A stretch of 64,000 nucleotides of DNA from positions 324,943 through 388,942 of the forward strand of contig NZ_SSON01000075.1 in assembly GCF_029871245.1 (NCBI RefSeq), given 5' to 3'. Source of the stretch: Pseudomonas sp. BN102. GTDB taxonomy: Bacteria; Pseudomonadota; Gammaproteobacteria; Pseudomonadales; Pseudomonadaceae. Within the stretch, counting starts at the first letter, position 1. Each line of letters begins with the position of its first letter. This document shows positions 53,187 through 61,851 of this stretch, piece after piece. Both the position numbers and the translations under genes were made by a program. Under the pieces are notes generated by a model. The model was given only the letters and a program-made list of their open reading frames with translations, was not told the origin of the DNA and searched no databases.

Positions 53187-54427
53187 AGGGCATTCCTGAG
53201 GGTTTGCAGGTGGGCGACCTGGCGGGTGAATTCGGCGGCGTTGAGCCGTTGCTTGGCCAGTGGCCGCATGGCCTGGCTGATGGCGCTGGGCGGCAGGCGG
53301 GTCAGGCGGCCCAGCACCTGCCATTGCTCGGCCACGGCGAGCCGCTCGAAACCAGGGTGGCGGTGCCGCGCGCGGCGTTGGATGTCACGTTGCAGAGCCT
53401 GCAAGAGGCTGGCCTGTCCGCTGCGGCGGAGGAGGAAATCGGCGCTGCCGCGCAGGTGTTCTTCGAGCTGTCGACGCGCCCTGTTGGCCGGTGCCTGCAG
53501 CGGGCCCTGACGCTGGCCGATGTGCCAGAGCAGCAAGGCGATGAATATGGCCAGGGCCACCAGGGCTTCGGGGAAGTTCTGTCCGAGCAGGGTGGCGAGG
53601 CTGTCGCGCTCGGCGCGGTAGAGCAGCGTGACGGCGGTGTCCTGGGTGAGGTACCAGAGCAGCCAGGCATTGTCGTACTGGTCGATATCGCGGGTCTGCC
53701 AGATCCAGCTGTCGGTGAGCACCGTGATCAGTCCCTGGCCGTGGCTCAGCTGCAGCATGTGGGTGGCCTTGGCGCTGTTGGCCCAGGCGTGGGCACGGTT
53801 CTCGCTGTCGTAGAGGTGGAATTCCGGGTCGAAGCTGGCGTATGCCGGCGCCTGTTCGTTTTCCAGGTAGAGCTTGGTCAGCTCGGGGAAGGGGTCTTCA
53901 TCGGCCTGCGCCGACCGGTCTTCGTCGGTCTCGGCATCGTTGCCTGTGCCGTCGGCCTCGTGGTCGGCTTCCGCTTCCTCGGGCGCGACCGCTTCATCCT
54001 TTTCCAGGTCCTTGGCTTCGAATTGCTGGACGCCCAGGCGGTCCGCCAGCAGGTCACCGCTCTTGCCATCCTCTTCGTCGTAGATGCGCTCGGCGACGAA
54101 CAACAGGTGACCGCCCTTGTTCGCCCACTCCAGCAGGCGGTCAGCCTGGCGCGGGGTCATGCGTGCGCGGTTGCCGAGCAGCAGCAGGGTGTGGCCGGAG
54201 TTCGGCAGGGTGTCGAGCACTTCCAGGCCATCGGCGCGGGCCACCTGCAAGCCCCGCTTGCGCAGGAAGGCTTCGGCAGCCAGGTAGGGATTGCCCAGCA
54301 CTTCCGGCGCGGGGCCGTGCTCGACCGTTTCCTGGTAGGGCTGCAGGCGCCCGGCGAGGTAGATGGCCAGGAGTCCCAGCAGCAAGGTCAGGCCGGCACC
54401 GATGAGGAAGCGAGGGCGCAGGCTCAT
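53183..54427 (-). CDS. DUF4350 membrane protein
   Basis: In this 414-residue protein one N-terminal helix (FLIGAGLTLLLGLLAIYLAG) is followed by a DUF4350-like domain (NPYLAAEAFLRKRGLQV, then LLLGNRARMTPRQADRLLEWANKGGHLLFVAE), a very acidic linker (about 140-185), a second helix (PEALVALAIFIALLLWHIG) and a basic C-terminal region. It overlaps both neighbours by 4 bp, so it is translated together with them. The function is unknown. Confidence 0.88.
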
Positions 54428-56007
54428 GTGCTGGCTCCCGTGGCGAACAGGTGCCGCCAGCCGTCGCAGAGGCCTTGGCGCAACTCGGCGGCCGGCAGGC
54501 GATGGCCGTAGGCGAGGTTCTGCCAGTGGCCGGTGAGGGTCTGGCTGAAGCTTTCCAGTTCGCGGTTGTCCAGGCCCCGCACCAGTTGCAGCACCTCACC
54601 TTCGGTATGGGACTGCCTGAGGGGCAGGCGGAAGTCGTGCAGCAGGCGGCTGAGCAGGGCGCGGTAGAGCAGGCCCAGGGCCTCGCGGGGCTGGCTGGCC
54701 CAGAGACGTTCGGCTTCGCTGGCGACGTCATCGGGCAGGCTTTCGGGTGCCAGCTCGAGGCCGAAGAGCACCGAGGGTGCTTCACGCGGGCTTCGCTGCG
54801 GCAAACCGAGGCGGCCGGCGAAGGCGGCGAGCCAGTCGCGGTAGCGCCAGACCAAAAGTGCCAGCAGGCTGAACAACAGGCCCCAGAGCAGGGCCTTGAT
54901 CACCAGGGCGAGGCTGTCCAGGCTGCGGGCGTACTCGGCCAGCTTGAAAAAGTTGCGGATGAATTCGGCCCAGCCTTCCATGTCCTCGGGCTTCACGTCC
55001 TTCTCGGCGCTTTTCTCGCCGAGACGCCAGCGGGTGACCGTCTCGCGGTTTTGGAAGGGGGGCGCGTCGAGCAGGGCGCTGATGTCCTGCCGCGCCGCCT
55101 TGCTGGTCAGCGCCTGGTGGGTCAGGCGCTCGGCATCGGGGCCATCGAGGTAGGCCTGGGGCGCGAGGCACAGCGCCGGGGCCTCGTCCGCCATGGCCGG
55201 CTGCGGCAGCTGCGCGAGCACCAGCCCCAGTCCGAGCAGCAGGGCATAGGCGGTTCCGCTGAGGCGTTGGCGCAGGCGGCGGAACTGCAGTTCGATGTCC
55301 CAACCTTCCAGGGCGGTGCGGCGGTTGAGATAAAGGGTGAAGCCGCAGGCCACGTAGACAGGCTCCCAGACAATCAGCACCAGCACGTAGAGGCTGTTGG
55401 ACAGGTGCTCCAGCCAGAGCCACTCGCCCGACGCCGCTTCCATGAGCTTTTGCCAGTCCCAGTCGATCGCCACCTGCTTGGGCAGCATCAGGTACATCAA
55501 GGTGATCAGGCCGAGCCAAAGCGCCATCTCCAGGTGCGCACCGATCACCGTCAGCCAGGTGGCGCCGCCGGCATCGCGCTGGCCGAGCACCACCAGGCGC
55601 TGGCTGCGGGCCTGCCCGGAAAGACCTTCGAGCTGCAGCACCGGAAGGTCGAAGCTGCGGGTGGTGCTGAGGCGGCGCCAGGTGAGGCTGGCGATCAACT
55701 GCGGCTTGAGCAGGCGCGGGTAGGCACGCAGGGCGTCCTTGAGGCTGGGTGTGTCGCCGAACAGGGCGCGGGAGAGGATGTACAGTGGCAGCCGCTCGTA
55801 GGCCGGCTTCAACAGCCAGAAAAAGAGCACGGCCAGGCCCGGGTAGCTCCAGCAGAGCAGGGTGAGCAGGCCGAAGACCGGCAGCGTGACCAGTGCCCAG
55901 CTGCCCATCAGCAGGCCGGCATGGCGCCGGGCGAGCAGCACGCCCAGGTCCATGGCCTCCCAGGCGCTGCGCGGGCGGATGACGACACTGGCATCAGTCA
56001 GGCGCAT
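54424..56007 (-). CDS. DUF4129 multi-helix membrane protein
   Basis: This 527-residue protein has several membrane helices in the first 240 residues and one near 370 (ALVIKALLWGLLFSLLALLVW), and ends with the DUF4129 segment (EAERLWASQPREALGLLYRALLSRLLHDFRLPLRQSHTEGEVLQLV), which resembles a cytoplasmic helical domain. It overlaps the SpoIIM gene by 14 bp and the DUF4350 gene by 4 bp. It is probably part of a membrane complex with them. Confidence 0.88.
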   Translation of the reverse strand: MRLTDASVVIRPRSAWEAMDLGVLLARRHAGLLMGSWALVTLPVFGLLTLLCWSYPGLAVLFFWLLKPAYERLPLYILSRALFGDTPSLKDALRAYPRLLKPQLIASLTWRRLSTTRSFDLPVLQLEGLSGQARSQRLVVLGQRDAGGATWLTVIGAHLEMALWLGLITLMYLMLPKQVAIDWDWQKLMEAASGEWLWLEHLSNSLYVLVLIVWEPVYVACGFTLYLNRRTALEGWDIELQFRRLRQRLSGTAYALLLGLGLVLAQLPQPAMADEAPALCLAPQAYLDGPDAERLTHQALTSKAARQDISALLDAPPFQNRETVTRWRLGEKSAEKDVKPEDMEGWAEFIRNFFKLAEYARSLDSLALVIKALLWGLLFSLLALLVWRYRDWLAAFAGRLGLPQRSPREAPSVLFGLELAPESLPDDVASEAERLWASQPREALGLLYRALLSRLLHDFRLPLRQSHTEGEVLQLVRGLDNRELESFSQTLTGHWQNLAYGHRLPAAELRQGLCDGWRHLFATGAST

Positions 56008-56974
56008 GCTGCTTCCTGCCCACCAGGCCGAAATAGAGTCCCACCAGCAGCCAGAGGCCGGCGCCCACCTGGTACTTCACCTTGGGCGTCACCAGGGTAA
56101 TGGATGACCAATAGGCCTCGACGAAGGCGGCGATCAGCAGCAGCAGGATCACCCCGGCCACCAGTTGCACGCTGCGTGCGGCGGCCAAGCGCAGGGCTTC
56201 GCCGCGGGGCAGGCGGCCGGGGGCGAGCAGGGCCCAGCCCAGTTGCAGGCCGGCGCCGCCGGCGAAGGCGATGGCGGTGAGTTCGAAGGCGCCATGGCCG
56301 ATGACGAAGGACCAGAAGGTCTCGCCATAGCCGATCTGGGTCAGGTGTCCAGCCACCGCACCGATGTGCAGGCCATTGAACAGCAGGAAGAACAGGCTGC
56401 CGATGCCGAAGAGCAGGCCGCCGGCGTAGGTCTGAAAGGCGATGCCGATGTTGTTCATGATGTAGTGGCCGAACATCATCCAGTCGTCCCCCGAGTCGCG
56501 TTCGCTCATGGGGCCGATGCGCCGGGCATCCGGGTCGTACATGGATTCCATGGAGGACACCTGCTCCGGGTCCAGCAGGCTGTAGACCAGGTCCGGCCAG
56601 TTGTGCACCAGCAGGCCCATCAGCAGCAGGCTGCCGTAGAACAGCAGGCTGGCTGCGGCGATGCTGCGCCACTGGCTGCGCACCAGGCGTGGGAAGCCGC
56701 CGAGGATGAAGCCCAGCAGGCGCGCGCCGAGGTGGCTGCGGTGGCGATAGAACTGCTGATGGCCGCGCATCGCCAGCTGTTGCAGGTGCTCCACCAGGTG
56801 ACTGCTGTAGCCACGTTCCCGGGCCAGGGCCAACTGCTGGCAGAGTTGCCGGTAGTCAGCGGCGAAGGTTTCACAGGCGCGGGCGTCGGCCTTGCCGCGC
56901 TCGAGGCGCTCGAGCAGTTCGGCGAATGCTCGCCAGTCGGCCTGGTGATGGCGTTCGAAGAGGTTCTGTTTCAT
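55994..56974 (-). CDS. SpoIIM (stage II sporulation protein M-like) membrane protein
   Basis: This 326-residue protein has a cytoplasmic helical N-terminus and about five to six membrane helices from residue 100 onward (LLFYGSLLLMGLLVHNW, FQTYAGGLLFGIGSLFFLLFNG, ETFWSFVIGHGAFELTAIAFAGGAG). SpoIIM/DUF95 proteins are found in many non-sporulating bacteria next to MoxR and RDD genes. It overlaps the RDD gene by 4 bp. Confidence 0.9.
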   Translation of the reverse strand: MKQNLFERHHQADWRAFAELLERLERGKADARACETFAADYRQLCQQLALARERGYSSHLVEHLQQLAMRGHQQFYRHRSHLGARLLGFILGGFPRLVRSQWRSIAAASLLFYGSLLLMGLLVHNWPDLVYSLLDPEQVSSMESMYDPDARRIGPMSERDSGDDWMMFGHYIMNNIGIAFQTYAGGLLFGIGSLFFLLFNGLHIGAVAGHLTQIGYGETFWSFVIGHGAFELTAIAFAGGAGLQLGWALLAPGRLPRGEALRLAAARSVQLVAGVILLLLIAAFVEAYWSSITLVTPKVKYQVGAGLWLLVGLYFGLVGRKQHAPD

Positions 56975-57660
56975 GGCGAGTTCGCTCCCAGCAGGCCGCG
57001 AGCGATGCCATTGATCCGCGCCTGCGCCTGTTCCGGCGGAACCTCCAGCGGCTCGGCGAGGATGGCGGCCAGTTCGGCGCGGCGGGCCGGGGACAGGCCG
57101 GCCTGGCGTTCGGCGAAGCTGAGCAGCGCACGCTGCTCGGCGAGGCTGAGGGGGAAGGGCGCATGCACCGGTTCGGCATCGGGCAGCTCCGGGCGCTGGG
57201 GTTTCTCGTCGCGATACACCACCAGGCTGCCCGCGGCTATGTCGCCCAGGCGCTTGAAGGTCGGATGCGCAAGGCAGCTGAGCACGCCCAAAGCGTAGGC
57301 GAACGGCAGCAGGTCGATGAAGCGCAGCAGATTGCGCACCAGCGACGCCGACCAGCCAATCGGCGTGCCGTCGTCATGCACCACCCGCAGGCCCATCACC
57401 TGCTTGCCCGGCGAGCGCCCCTGGTTGAGCACCTCGAACAGCACCATGTACCACCAGTTGAGCAGGAACATGAGGATCAGCCCGAGACCGAAACCGAACT
57501 GTCCGAGCAGCGCCAGGGCAATGAACAGCAGGAGTATTATCGCGCCGCGAATCCCCAGGTCGATGGCATAGGCCAGGGCCCGCGGCAGCAGCCCGGCGGG
57601 GCGCAGCACCAGATCGATGCCTTCCGGGGTTTCCACCTGATAGCGGGTATCCAGCGGCAT
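56971..57660 (-). CDS. RDD-family membrane protein
   Basis: In this 229-residue protein the RDD domain shows LLPRALAYAIDLGIRGAIILLLFIAL with the Arg and Asp that name the family, then GRSPGKQVMGLRVVHDDGTPIGWSASLVRNLLRFIDLLPF. A cytoplasmic tail of about 80 residues follows. ATG 57660 (MPLDTRYQVETPEG) is chosen because the family motif begins there; ATG 57705 is also open. It is the first gene of the six-gene unit. Confidence 0.88.
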   Translation of the reverse strand: MPLDTRYQVETPEGIDLVLRPAGLLPRALAYAIDLGIRGAIILLLFIALALLGQFGFGLGLILMFLLNWWYMVLFEVLNQGRSPGKQVMGLRVVHDDGTPIGWSASLVRNLLRFIDLLPFAYALGVLSCLAHPTFKRLGDIAAGSLVVYRDEKPQRPELPDAEPVHAPFPLSLAEQRALLSFAERQAGLSPARRAELAAILAEPLEVPPEQAQARINGIARGLLGANSP

Positions 57661-58034
57661 GGCCTGTGCGTCGGCAGAGAAGGAACTGGCTCGGGGTGCG
57701 GGCATCGGCGGTGCGCCAAGAGGAAAGCCCGATGCTAGCGAGCGGCCGGTATCCAAGCAACCGGGCGAGGAGGCGTCAGCCCGCATGCTGTGACGGGCTT
57801 GGAAACTTCGACAGGGCAGGCGCTGCGCAGGCGCATGCGCGAAGCTCGAGGGGCGCGGGCATTGAGGCTGTCCTTGTCGGGGCGATCGTCCAGTGGCGGC
57901 GATTCTAGGCTTGCCGCGAAGGGCGCAGCAAGCCGGCGAAAGGCGAAGATTCTCTGCCCGTTCGGCGGCGTTTCCCAAGTCTGGCGGTGTTTTCCCGGTG
58001 TTAGACTGCCCGCCTCACGTACAAGGGGGTCGCC

Positions 58035-59465
58035 GTGACATCCAGCATCTTCTGGCACGACTACGAAACCACCGGAATCAACCCGCGTTGCGACCGGCCG
58101 CTGCAGGTGGCGGGCATCCGCACCGACGAAGCGCTCAACGAGATCGGCGAGCCGATCAACCTCTACTGCAAGCCCAGCGACGATATCCTGCCGCACCCGG
58201 CCGCCTGCCTGGTCACCGGGATCCTGCCCGGCACCCTGGCGGAGAAGGGCCTGGGCGAAGCCGAGTTCATCCAGCGGGTGCACAGCGAACTGGCGCTGCC
58301 GGGCACTTGCGGCGCCGGCTACAACTCCCTGCGTTTCGACGACGAGGTCACCCGCTACAGCTTCTACCGTAACTTCCATGACCCCTACGCGCGGGAATGG
58401 CAGGGCGGCAACAGCCGCTGGGACCTGATCGACCTGGTCCGCACTGCCTATGCCCTGCGTCCGGAAGGCATCGAGTGGCCGCAGCAGGACGGCCGCGTCA
58501 GCCTGCGCCTGGAGCTACTCACCGCCGCCAACGGCATCGACCACGGCCAGGCTCACGACGCGCTGTCCGACGTCCGCGCGACCATCGCCCTGGCGCGACT
58601 GCTGCGCGAGCGCCAGCCGAAGCTGTACGACTACCTCTATCAATTGCGCAGCAAGCACAAGGTGCAGGACCAGGTGCGGCTGATGCAGCCGCTCGTCCAT
58701 GTTTCCGGGCGCTTCTCGGCGGAGCGGCACTACCTGGCGGTTGTCCTGCCCCTGGCCTGGCACCCGCGCAACCGCAACGCCCTGATTGTGCTCGACCTGC
58801 AGTCCGACCCGGCGCCATTGCTGGAGCTGGACGCCGAGAGTCTGCGCCGCCGCCTCTATACCCGCCGCGACGAACTGGCCGAGGGCGAACTGCCGGTGCC
58901 ACTCAAGCTGCTGCATATCAATCGCTGCCCGGTGGTGGCCCCGTTAGGCGTACTGCGCGAGGCCGATCGCCAGCGCCTGGGCGTCGATCTGGAGCTCTGC
59001 CAGCGCCGCGCCGCGGTGCTCGCCGAGCAGGCCGCCCTCTGGCAAGGAAAGTTGCCGGATATCTACGCGGAGGAAGCATTCGATTCCCCGGATGATCCGG
59101 AGCAGCAGTTGTACGACGGATTTCTCGGCGATCGCGACCGTCGCCTCTGCGAGCAAGTGCGGCGTGCCGATCCCCAGCGGCTTGCCGGGGAGAACTGGCC
59201 GTTCGACGACGCGCGCCTGCCGGAGTTGCTGTTCCGTTACCGCGCCAGAAACTTCCCTGAAACTTTGTCGGCGAGCGAGCAATCGCGCTGGCTGGAATTC
59301 TGCAGGAATCGGCTGAAGAGCCCGGAATTCGGGGCGCCTAATACCCTGGCGAGTTTTTTTCAGGCGCTGGATGAGTTGCAGGCGAAGACTGAACCGACAC
59401 AACAGGCGGTGTTGCTGGAGTGGCGCAGATATGCCACGGAACTGGGCAGCCGCTATCAGTTGTGA
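58035..59465 (+). CDS. sbcB: Exodeoxyribonuclease I
   Basis: This 476-residue 3'-5' single-strand DNA exonuclease of the DEDD family has motif I FWHDYETTGINPRCDRPLQVAGIRTD with D and E, motif II GYNSLRFDDEVTRYSFYRN, and motif III with H and D in HGQAHDALSDVRATIALA. It serves recombination and repair. It starts at GTG 58035 after GGGGG. It is convergent with mvaT, and a shared terminator lies between them. Confidence 0.96.
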   Translation: MTSSIFWHDYETTGINPRCDRPLQVAGIRTDEALNEIGEPINLYCKPSDDILPHPAACLVTGILPGTLAEKGLGEAEFIQRVHSELALPGTCGAGYNSLRFDDEVTRYSFYRNFHDPYAREWQGGNSRWDLIDLVRTAYALRPEGIEWPQQDGRVSLRLELLTAANGIDHGQAHDALSDVRATIALARLLRERQPKLYDYLYQLRSKHKVQDQVRLMQPLVHVSGRFSAERHYLAVVLPLAWHPRNRNALIVLDLQSDPAPLLELDAESLRRRLYTRRDELAEGELPVPLKLLHINRCPVVAPLGVLREADRQRLGVDLELCQRRAAVLAEQAALWQGKLPDIYAEEAFDSPDDPEQQLYDGFLGDRDRRLCEQVRRADPQRLAGENWPFDDARLPELLFRYRARNFPETLSASEQSRWLEFCRNRLKSPEFGAPNTLASFFQALDELQAKTEPTQQAVLLEWRRYATELGSRYQL

Positions 59466-59504
59466 GGGCTGCCGTTAGGAACTTTCCGGCGATTTAGCCG
59501 AGGC

Positions 59505-59537
59505 ATAAAAAAACGCCAGCGGATGCTGGCGTTCTTT
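59505..59537. terminator. Bidirectional terminator between sbcB and mvaT
   Basis: AAAAAAACGCCAGC-GGAT-GCTGGCGTTCTTT. A-runs and T-runs on both sides allow it to end both convergent transcripts. Confidence 0.9.
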
Positions 59538-59548
59538 ATTCCGGAGGC

Positions 59549-59929
59549 TTAGCCGAGGATGCTCGACCAACCTTCAACCGCTTCGGCGCCCCACTTGGCT
59601 TTCCACTCTTTCAGCGTCTTGTGGTTGCCACCTTTGGTTTCGATGACTTCGCCGGTGTGCGGGTTCTTGTACTGCTTGACCTTGCGCGCGCGCTTGGTGC
59701 CGGTGCCGGCGGCCTTGGCGCCACGCGGGGCCTTGCTGATGCGGGATTCGGGATCGAGAAGGGCAATGATGTCGCGCAGGGATTTCTGATACTCGCCCAT
59801 CAGGGTGCGCAGTTTGCCTTCAAATTCCAGTTCTTTTTTCAGCTTGTCGTCCTGGGACAGGTTCTTCAGGCGCTCTTGGAGCTCCTTGATGGCTTCTTCC
59901 GTTGCCCGGTATTCGTTGATCAGCGACAT
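59549..59929 (-). CDS. mvaT: H-NS-like global regulator MvaT
   Basis: This 126-residue protein is nearly identical in its ends to P. aeruginosa MvaT. It has an N-terminal oligomerisation coiled coil (MSLINEYRATEEAIKELQERLK...) and a C-terminal AT-rich DNA-binding domain (KVKQYKNPHTGEVIETKGGNHKTLKEWKAKWG). It silences horizontally acquired A/T-rich DNA, so it is a candidate silencer of the 1098-7680 element. GGGA lies before ATG 59929, and a TTTACT-17-TATTAT promoter is upstream. Confidence 0.96.
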   Translation of the reverse strand: MSLINEYRATEEAIKELQERLKNLSQDDKLKKELEFEGKLRTLMGEYQKSLRDIIALLDPESRISKAPRGAKAAGTGTKRARKVKQYKNPHTGEVIETKGGNHKTLKEWKAKWGAEAVEGWSSILG

Positions 59930-60253
59930 GTCGGCGTCCCTTGTTGGAATCGTGTGGTGACTTGCGATTGCGAAGTGTCAGCAATAATAGACAGCGCTTA
60001 TCTGCAAGTAAATAAGCAGGAAAACTTTTGTGAGCATTGTTGGCGGCTTCTTATCTCATATTAGTCCCGAGACCGCGCCCACGCATAGTTTGCTTTGGAA
60101 TCCGCTATATCCGGGGCTGCTGCAGCACCTTAGTTGTGCGGGATGAATTGTTCGGCGACCGCCGGCAATCCCCCTCTAGTCACGGGGTTACTGAAGTTTT
60201 CTCGCGCACTGGCTAGAATGGCCGCCTTTGCGAAGTCTCTGGAGTGTTCCCCC
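59930..60253. other. 324-bp divergent region mvaT / purU
   Basis: A/T-rich near mvaT (59984-60060), with the mvaT promoter candidate. The purU promoter should lie near 60100-60230, but no clear boxes are seen. No gene is present. Confidence 0.5.
59984..60012 (-). promoter_or_regulatory. Promoter of mvaT
   Basis: On the minus strand TTTACT (60012-60007), a 17-bp spacer and TATTAT (59989-59984), about 55 bp upstream of the mvaT start. It is A/T-rich, so MvaT could bind here itself. Confidence 0.5.
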
Positions 60254-61105
60254 ATGCGCACATTTCGTCTGGTGATTGCCTGTCCGGACGGCGTCGGCAT
60301 CGTAGCCAAGGTCAGTAATTTCCTGGCTACCTATAACGGCTGGATAACCGAGGCCAGCCACCACTCGGATAACCAGAGTGGCTGGTTCTTCATGCGCCAT
60401 GAGATCCGCGCCGATTCCCTGCCATTCGATCTGGACGGTTTCCGCCAGGCGTTCGCGCCCATCGCCCGCCAGTTCTCCATGGAATGGCGGGTGACCGATT
60501 CCGCAGTGAAGAAGCGCGTAGTGCTGATGGCCAGCCGCGAGTCCCACTGCCTGGCCGACCTGCTGCACCGCTGGCACAGCGACGAGCTGGACTGCGAGAT
60601 TCCCTGCGTGATCGCCAACCACAACGACTTGCGCAGCATGGTGGAGTGGCACGGCATTCCCTATTTCCACGTGCCGGTGGACCCGCAGAACAAGCAAGCG
60701 GCTTTCGACCAGGTGTCGCGCCTGGTGGATGAGCACAACGCCGATACTGTGGTGCTCGCCCGCTACATGCAGATCCTGCCGCCGGAGCTGTGCCAGCGCT
60801 ACGCCCACCAGGTGATCAACATCCACCACAGCTTCCTGCCGTCCTTCGTTGGCGCCAAGCCCTATCACCAGGCTTCGCTGCGCGGGGTCAAGCTGATCGG
60901 TGCGACCTGCCACTACGTCACCGAGGAGCTGGATGCCGGCCCCATCATCGAGCAGGACGTGGTGCGGGTAACCCACAGCGACAGCATCGAGGACATGGTC
61001 CGCCTCGGCAAGGATGTGGAGAAGATGGTGCTGTCCCGTGGGCTACGCTATCACCTTGAAGACCGGGTGCTGGTGCACGACAACAAGACCGTCGTGTTCG
61101 ACTGA
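60254..61105 (+). CDS. purU: Formyltetrahydrofolate deformylase
   Basis: In this 283-residue enzyme the N-terminal ACT domain (RLVIACPDGVGIVAKVSNFLATYNGWI) is followed by a formyl-transferase fold with VVLARYMQILPPELCQRY and INIHHSFLPSFVGAKPYHQA, where N, H and later D (EELDAGPIIEQDV) form the active site. It releases formate from 10-formyl-THF and balances the one-carbon pool. GGAG stands 10 nt before ATG 60254. Confidence 0.96.
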   Translation: MRTFRLVIACPDGVGIVAKVSNFLATYNGWITEASHHSDNQSGWFFMRHEIRADSLPFDLDGFRQAFAPIARQFSMEWRVTDSAVKKRVVLMASRESHCLADLLHRWHSDELDCEIPCVIANHNDLRSMVEWHGIPYFHVPVDPQNKQAAFDQVSRLVDEHNADTVVLARYMQILPPELCQRYAHQVINIHHSFLPSFVGAKPYHQASLRGVKLIGATCHYVTEELDAGPIIEQDVVRVTHSDSIEDMVRLGKDVEKMVLSRGLRYHLEDRVLVHDNKTVVFD

Positions 61106-61153
61106 ACAGATCGGCGGGCATTCGCTCCGGTCAACCGGCAGAGGAGCCCGCCC

Positions 61154-61579
61154 ATGCTCAAGTCGATCAAGGTGCGCGATTACATGACGCGCCGCCTGGT
61201 GACCTTCAGATCCGACACCGATCTCTTCCTGGCCATTGACCGCCTGCTGGAGCACCGCATATCCGGCGCTCCGGTGGTGGACTCCCAGGGCCATCTGATC
61301 GGCATGATCTCCGAAGGCGATTGCCTGCGCGGCATCCTTTCCGGCGCCTATTACGAAGAGGTTGGCGGTAGCGTCAGTGGCTACATGTCCACCCAGGTGG
61401 AAACCATCTCCCCGGAGGCCGACATCATCGAAGTCTGCCAGCGCTTCCTGCGTGACAAGCGTAGGCGCTTCCCGGTGGTGGAGGAGGGCGTGCTCGTTGG
61501 CCAGATCAGTCGCCGCGACGTGCTGCGCGCGGTCAAGGCCTTCGCCCAGCACGACCCTGGCCAACCCCCTGAAGTCTGA
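61154..61579 (+). CDS. CBS-domain protein
   Basis: This 141-residue protein consists of two CBS motifs (VRDYMTRRLVTFRSDTDLFLAIDRLLEHRISGAPVVD and STQVETISPEADIIEVCQRFLRDKRRRFPVVEEGVLVGQISRRDVL), a full Bateman module without any enzyme domain. Such proteins sense adenine nucleotides or similar ligands; its partner is unknown. It is followed 11 bp later by a small gene, probably on the same transcript. Confidence 0.92.
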   Translation: MLKSIKVRDYMTRRLVTFRSDTDLFLAIDRLLEHRISGAPVVDSQGHLIGMISEGDCLRGILSGAYYEEVGGSVSGYMSTQVETISPEADIIEVCQRFLRDKRRRFPVVEEGVLVGQISRRDVLRAVKAFAQHDPGQPPEV

Positions 61580-61590
61580 GGAGCTCGCCC

Positions 61591-61776
61591 ATGGCTGATC
61601 CACGCGACCGCGCCACGTCCAATCCGCCGCCGACCCTGGGCGAGGGCTGCGTGCGGCGCTATGACCCGGATGCGCTGAGCGAGGAAAACGGTACCGAGTT
61701 TCCCGGTGCTGAAGAGTTGTGGCGGAAGTTGCAGGAACAGCCGCCGGAGACGGAAGAAAAAAAGAAGGCGCCCTAG
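61591..61776 (+). CDS. Small hypothetical protein
   Basis: This 61-residue, polar, Pro/Glu-rich protein (PPPTLGEGCVRRYDPDALSEENGTEFPGAEELWRKLQEQ) is probably disordered in part. GAGGAGC lies 9 nt before ATG 61591. The last codons and the stop lie inside the hairpin that ends the convergent chemoreceptor gene. No family is recognised, but the close coupling to the CBS gene suggests a real gene. Confidence 0.65.
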   Translation: MADPRDRATSNPPPTLGEGCVRRYDPDALSEENGTEFPGAEELWRKLQEQPPETEEKKKAP

Positions 61777-61786
61777 GGCGCCTTCT
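61756..61786 (-). terminator. Terminator of the chemoreceptor gene, overlapping a CDS end
   Basis: AAGAAGGCGCC-CTA-GGGCGCCTTCTT. On the minus strand it ends in a run of seven T, so it serves the gene at 61852-63729. The stop codon of the small plus-strand gene (61774-61776) is its loop. Confidence 0.8.
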
Positions 61787-61817
61787 TCGTTTGCGGCTTT
61801 GGTTCCGGTGTCCGACT

Positions 61818-61840
61818 TTCGCGAATGAATTCGCTCCTAT
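61818..61840. repeat. CGCGAATGAATTCGCTCCTA repeat
   Basis: A short palindrome around GAATTC, the same family as 38935-38962, just after the chemoreceptor stop. Confidence 0.55.
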
Positions 61841-61851
61841 GGGGCCCGCTG

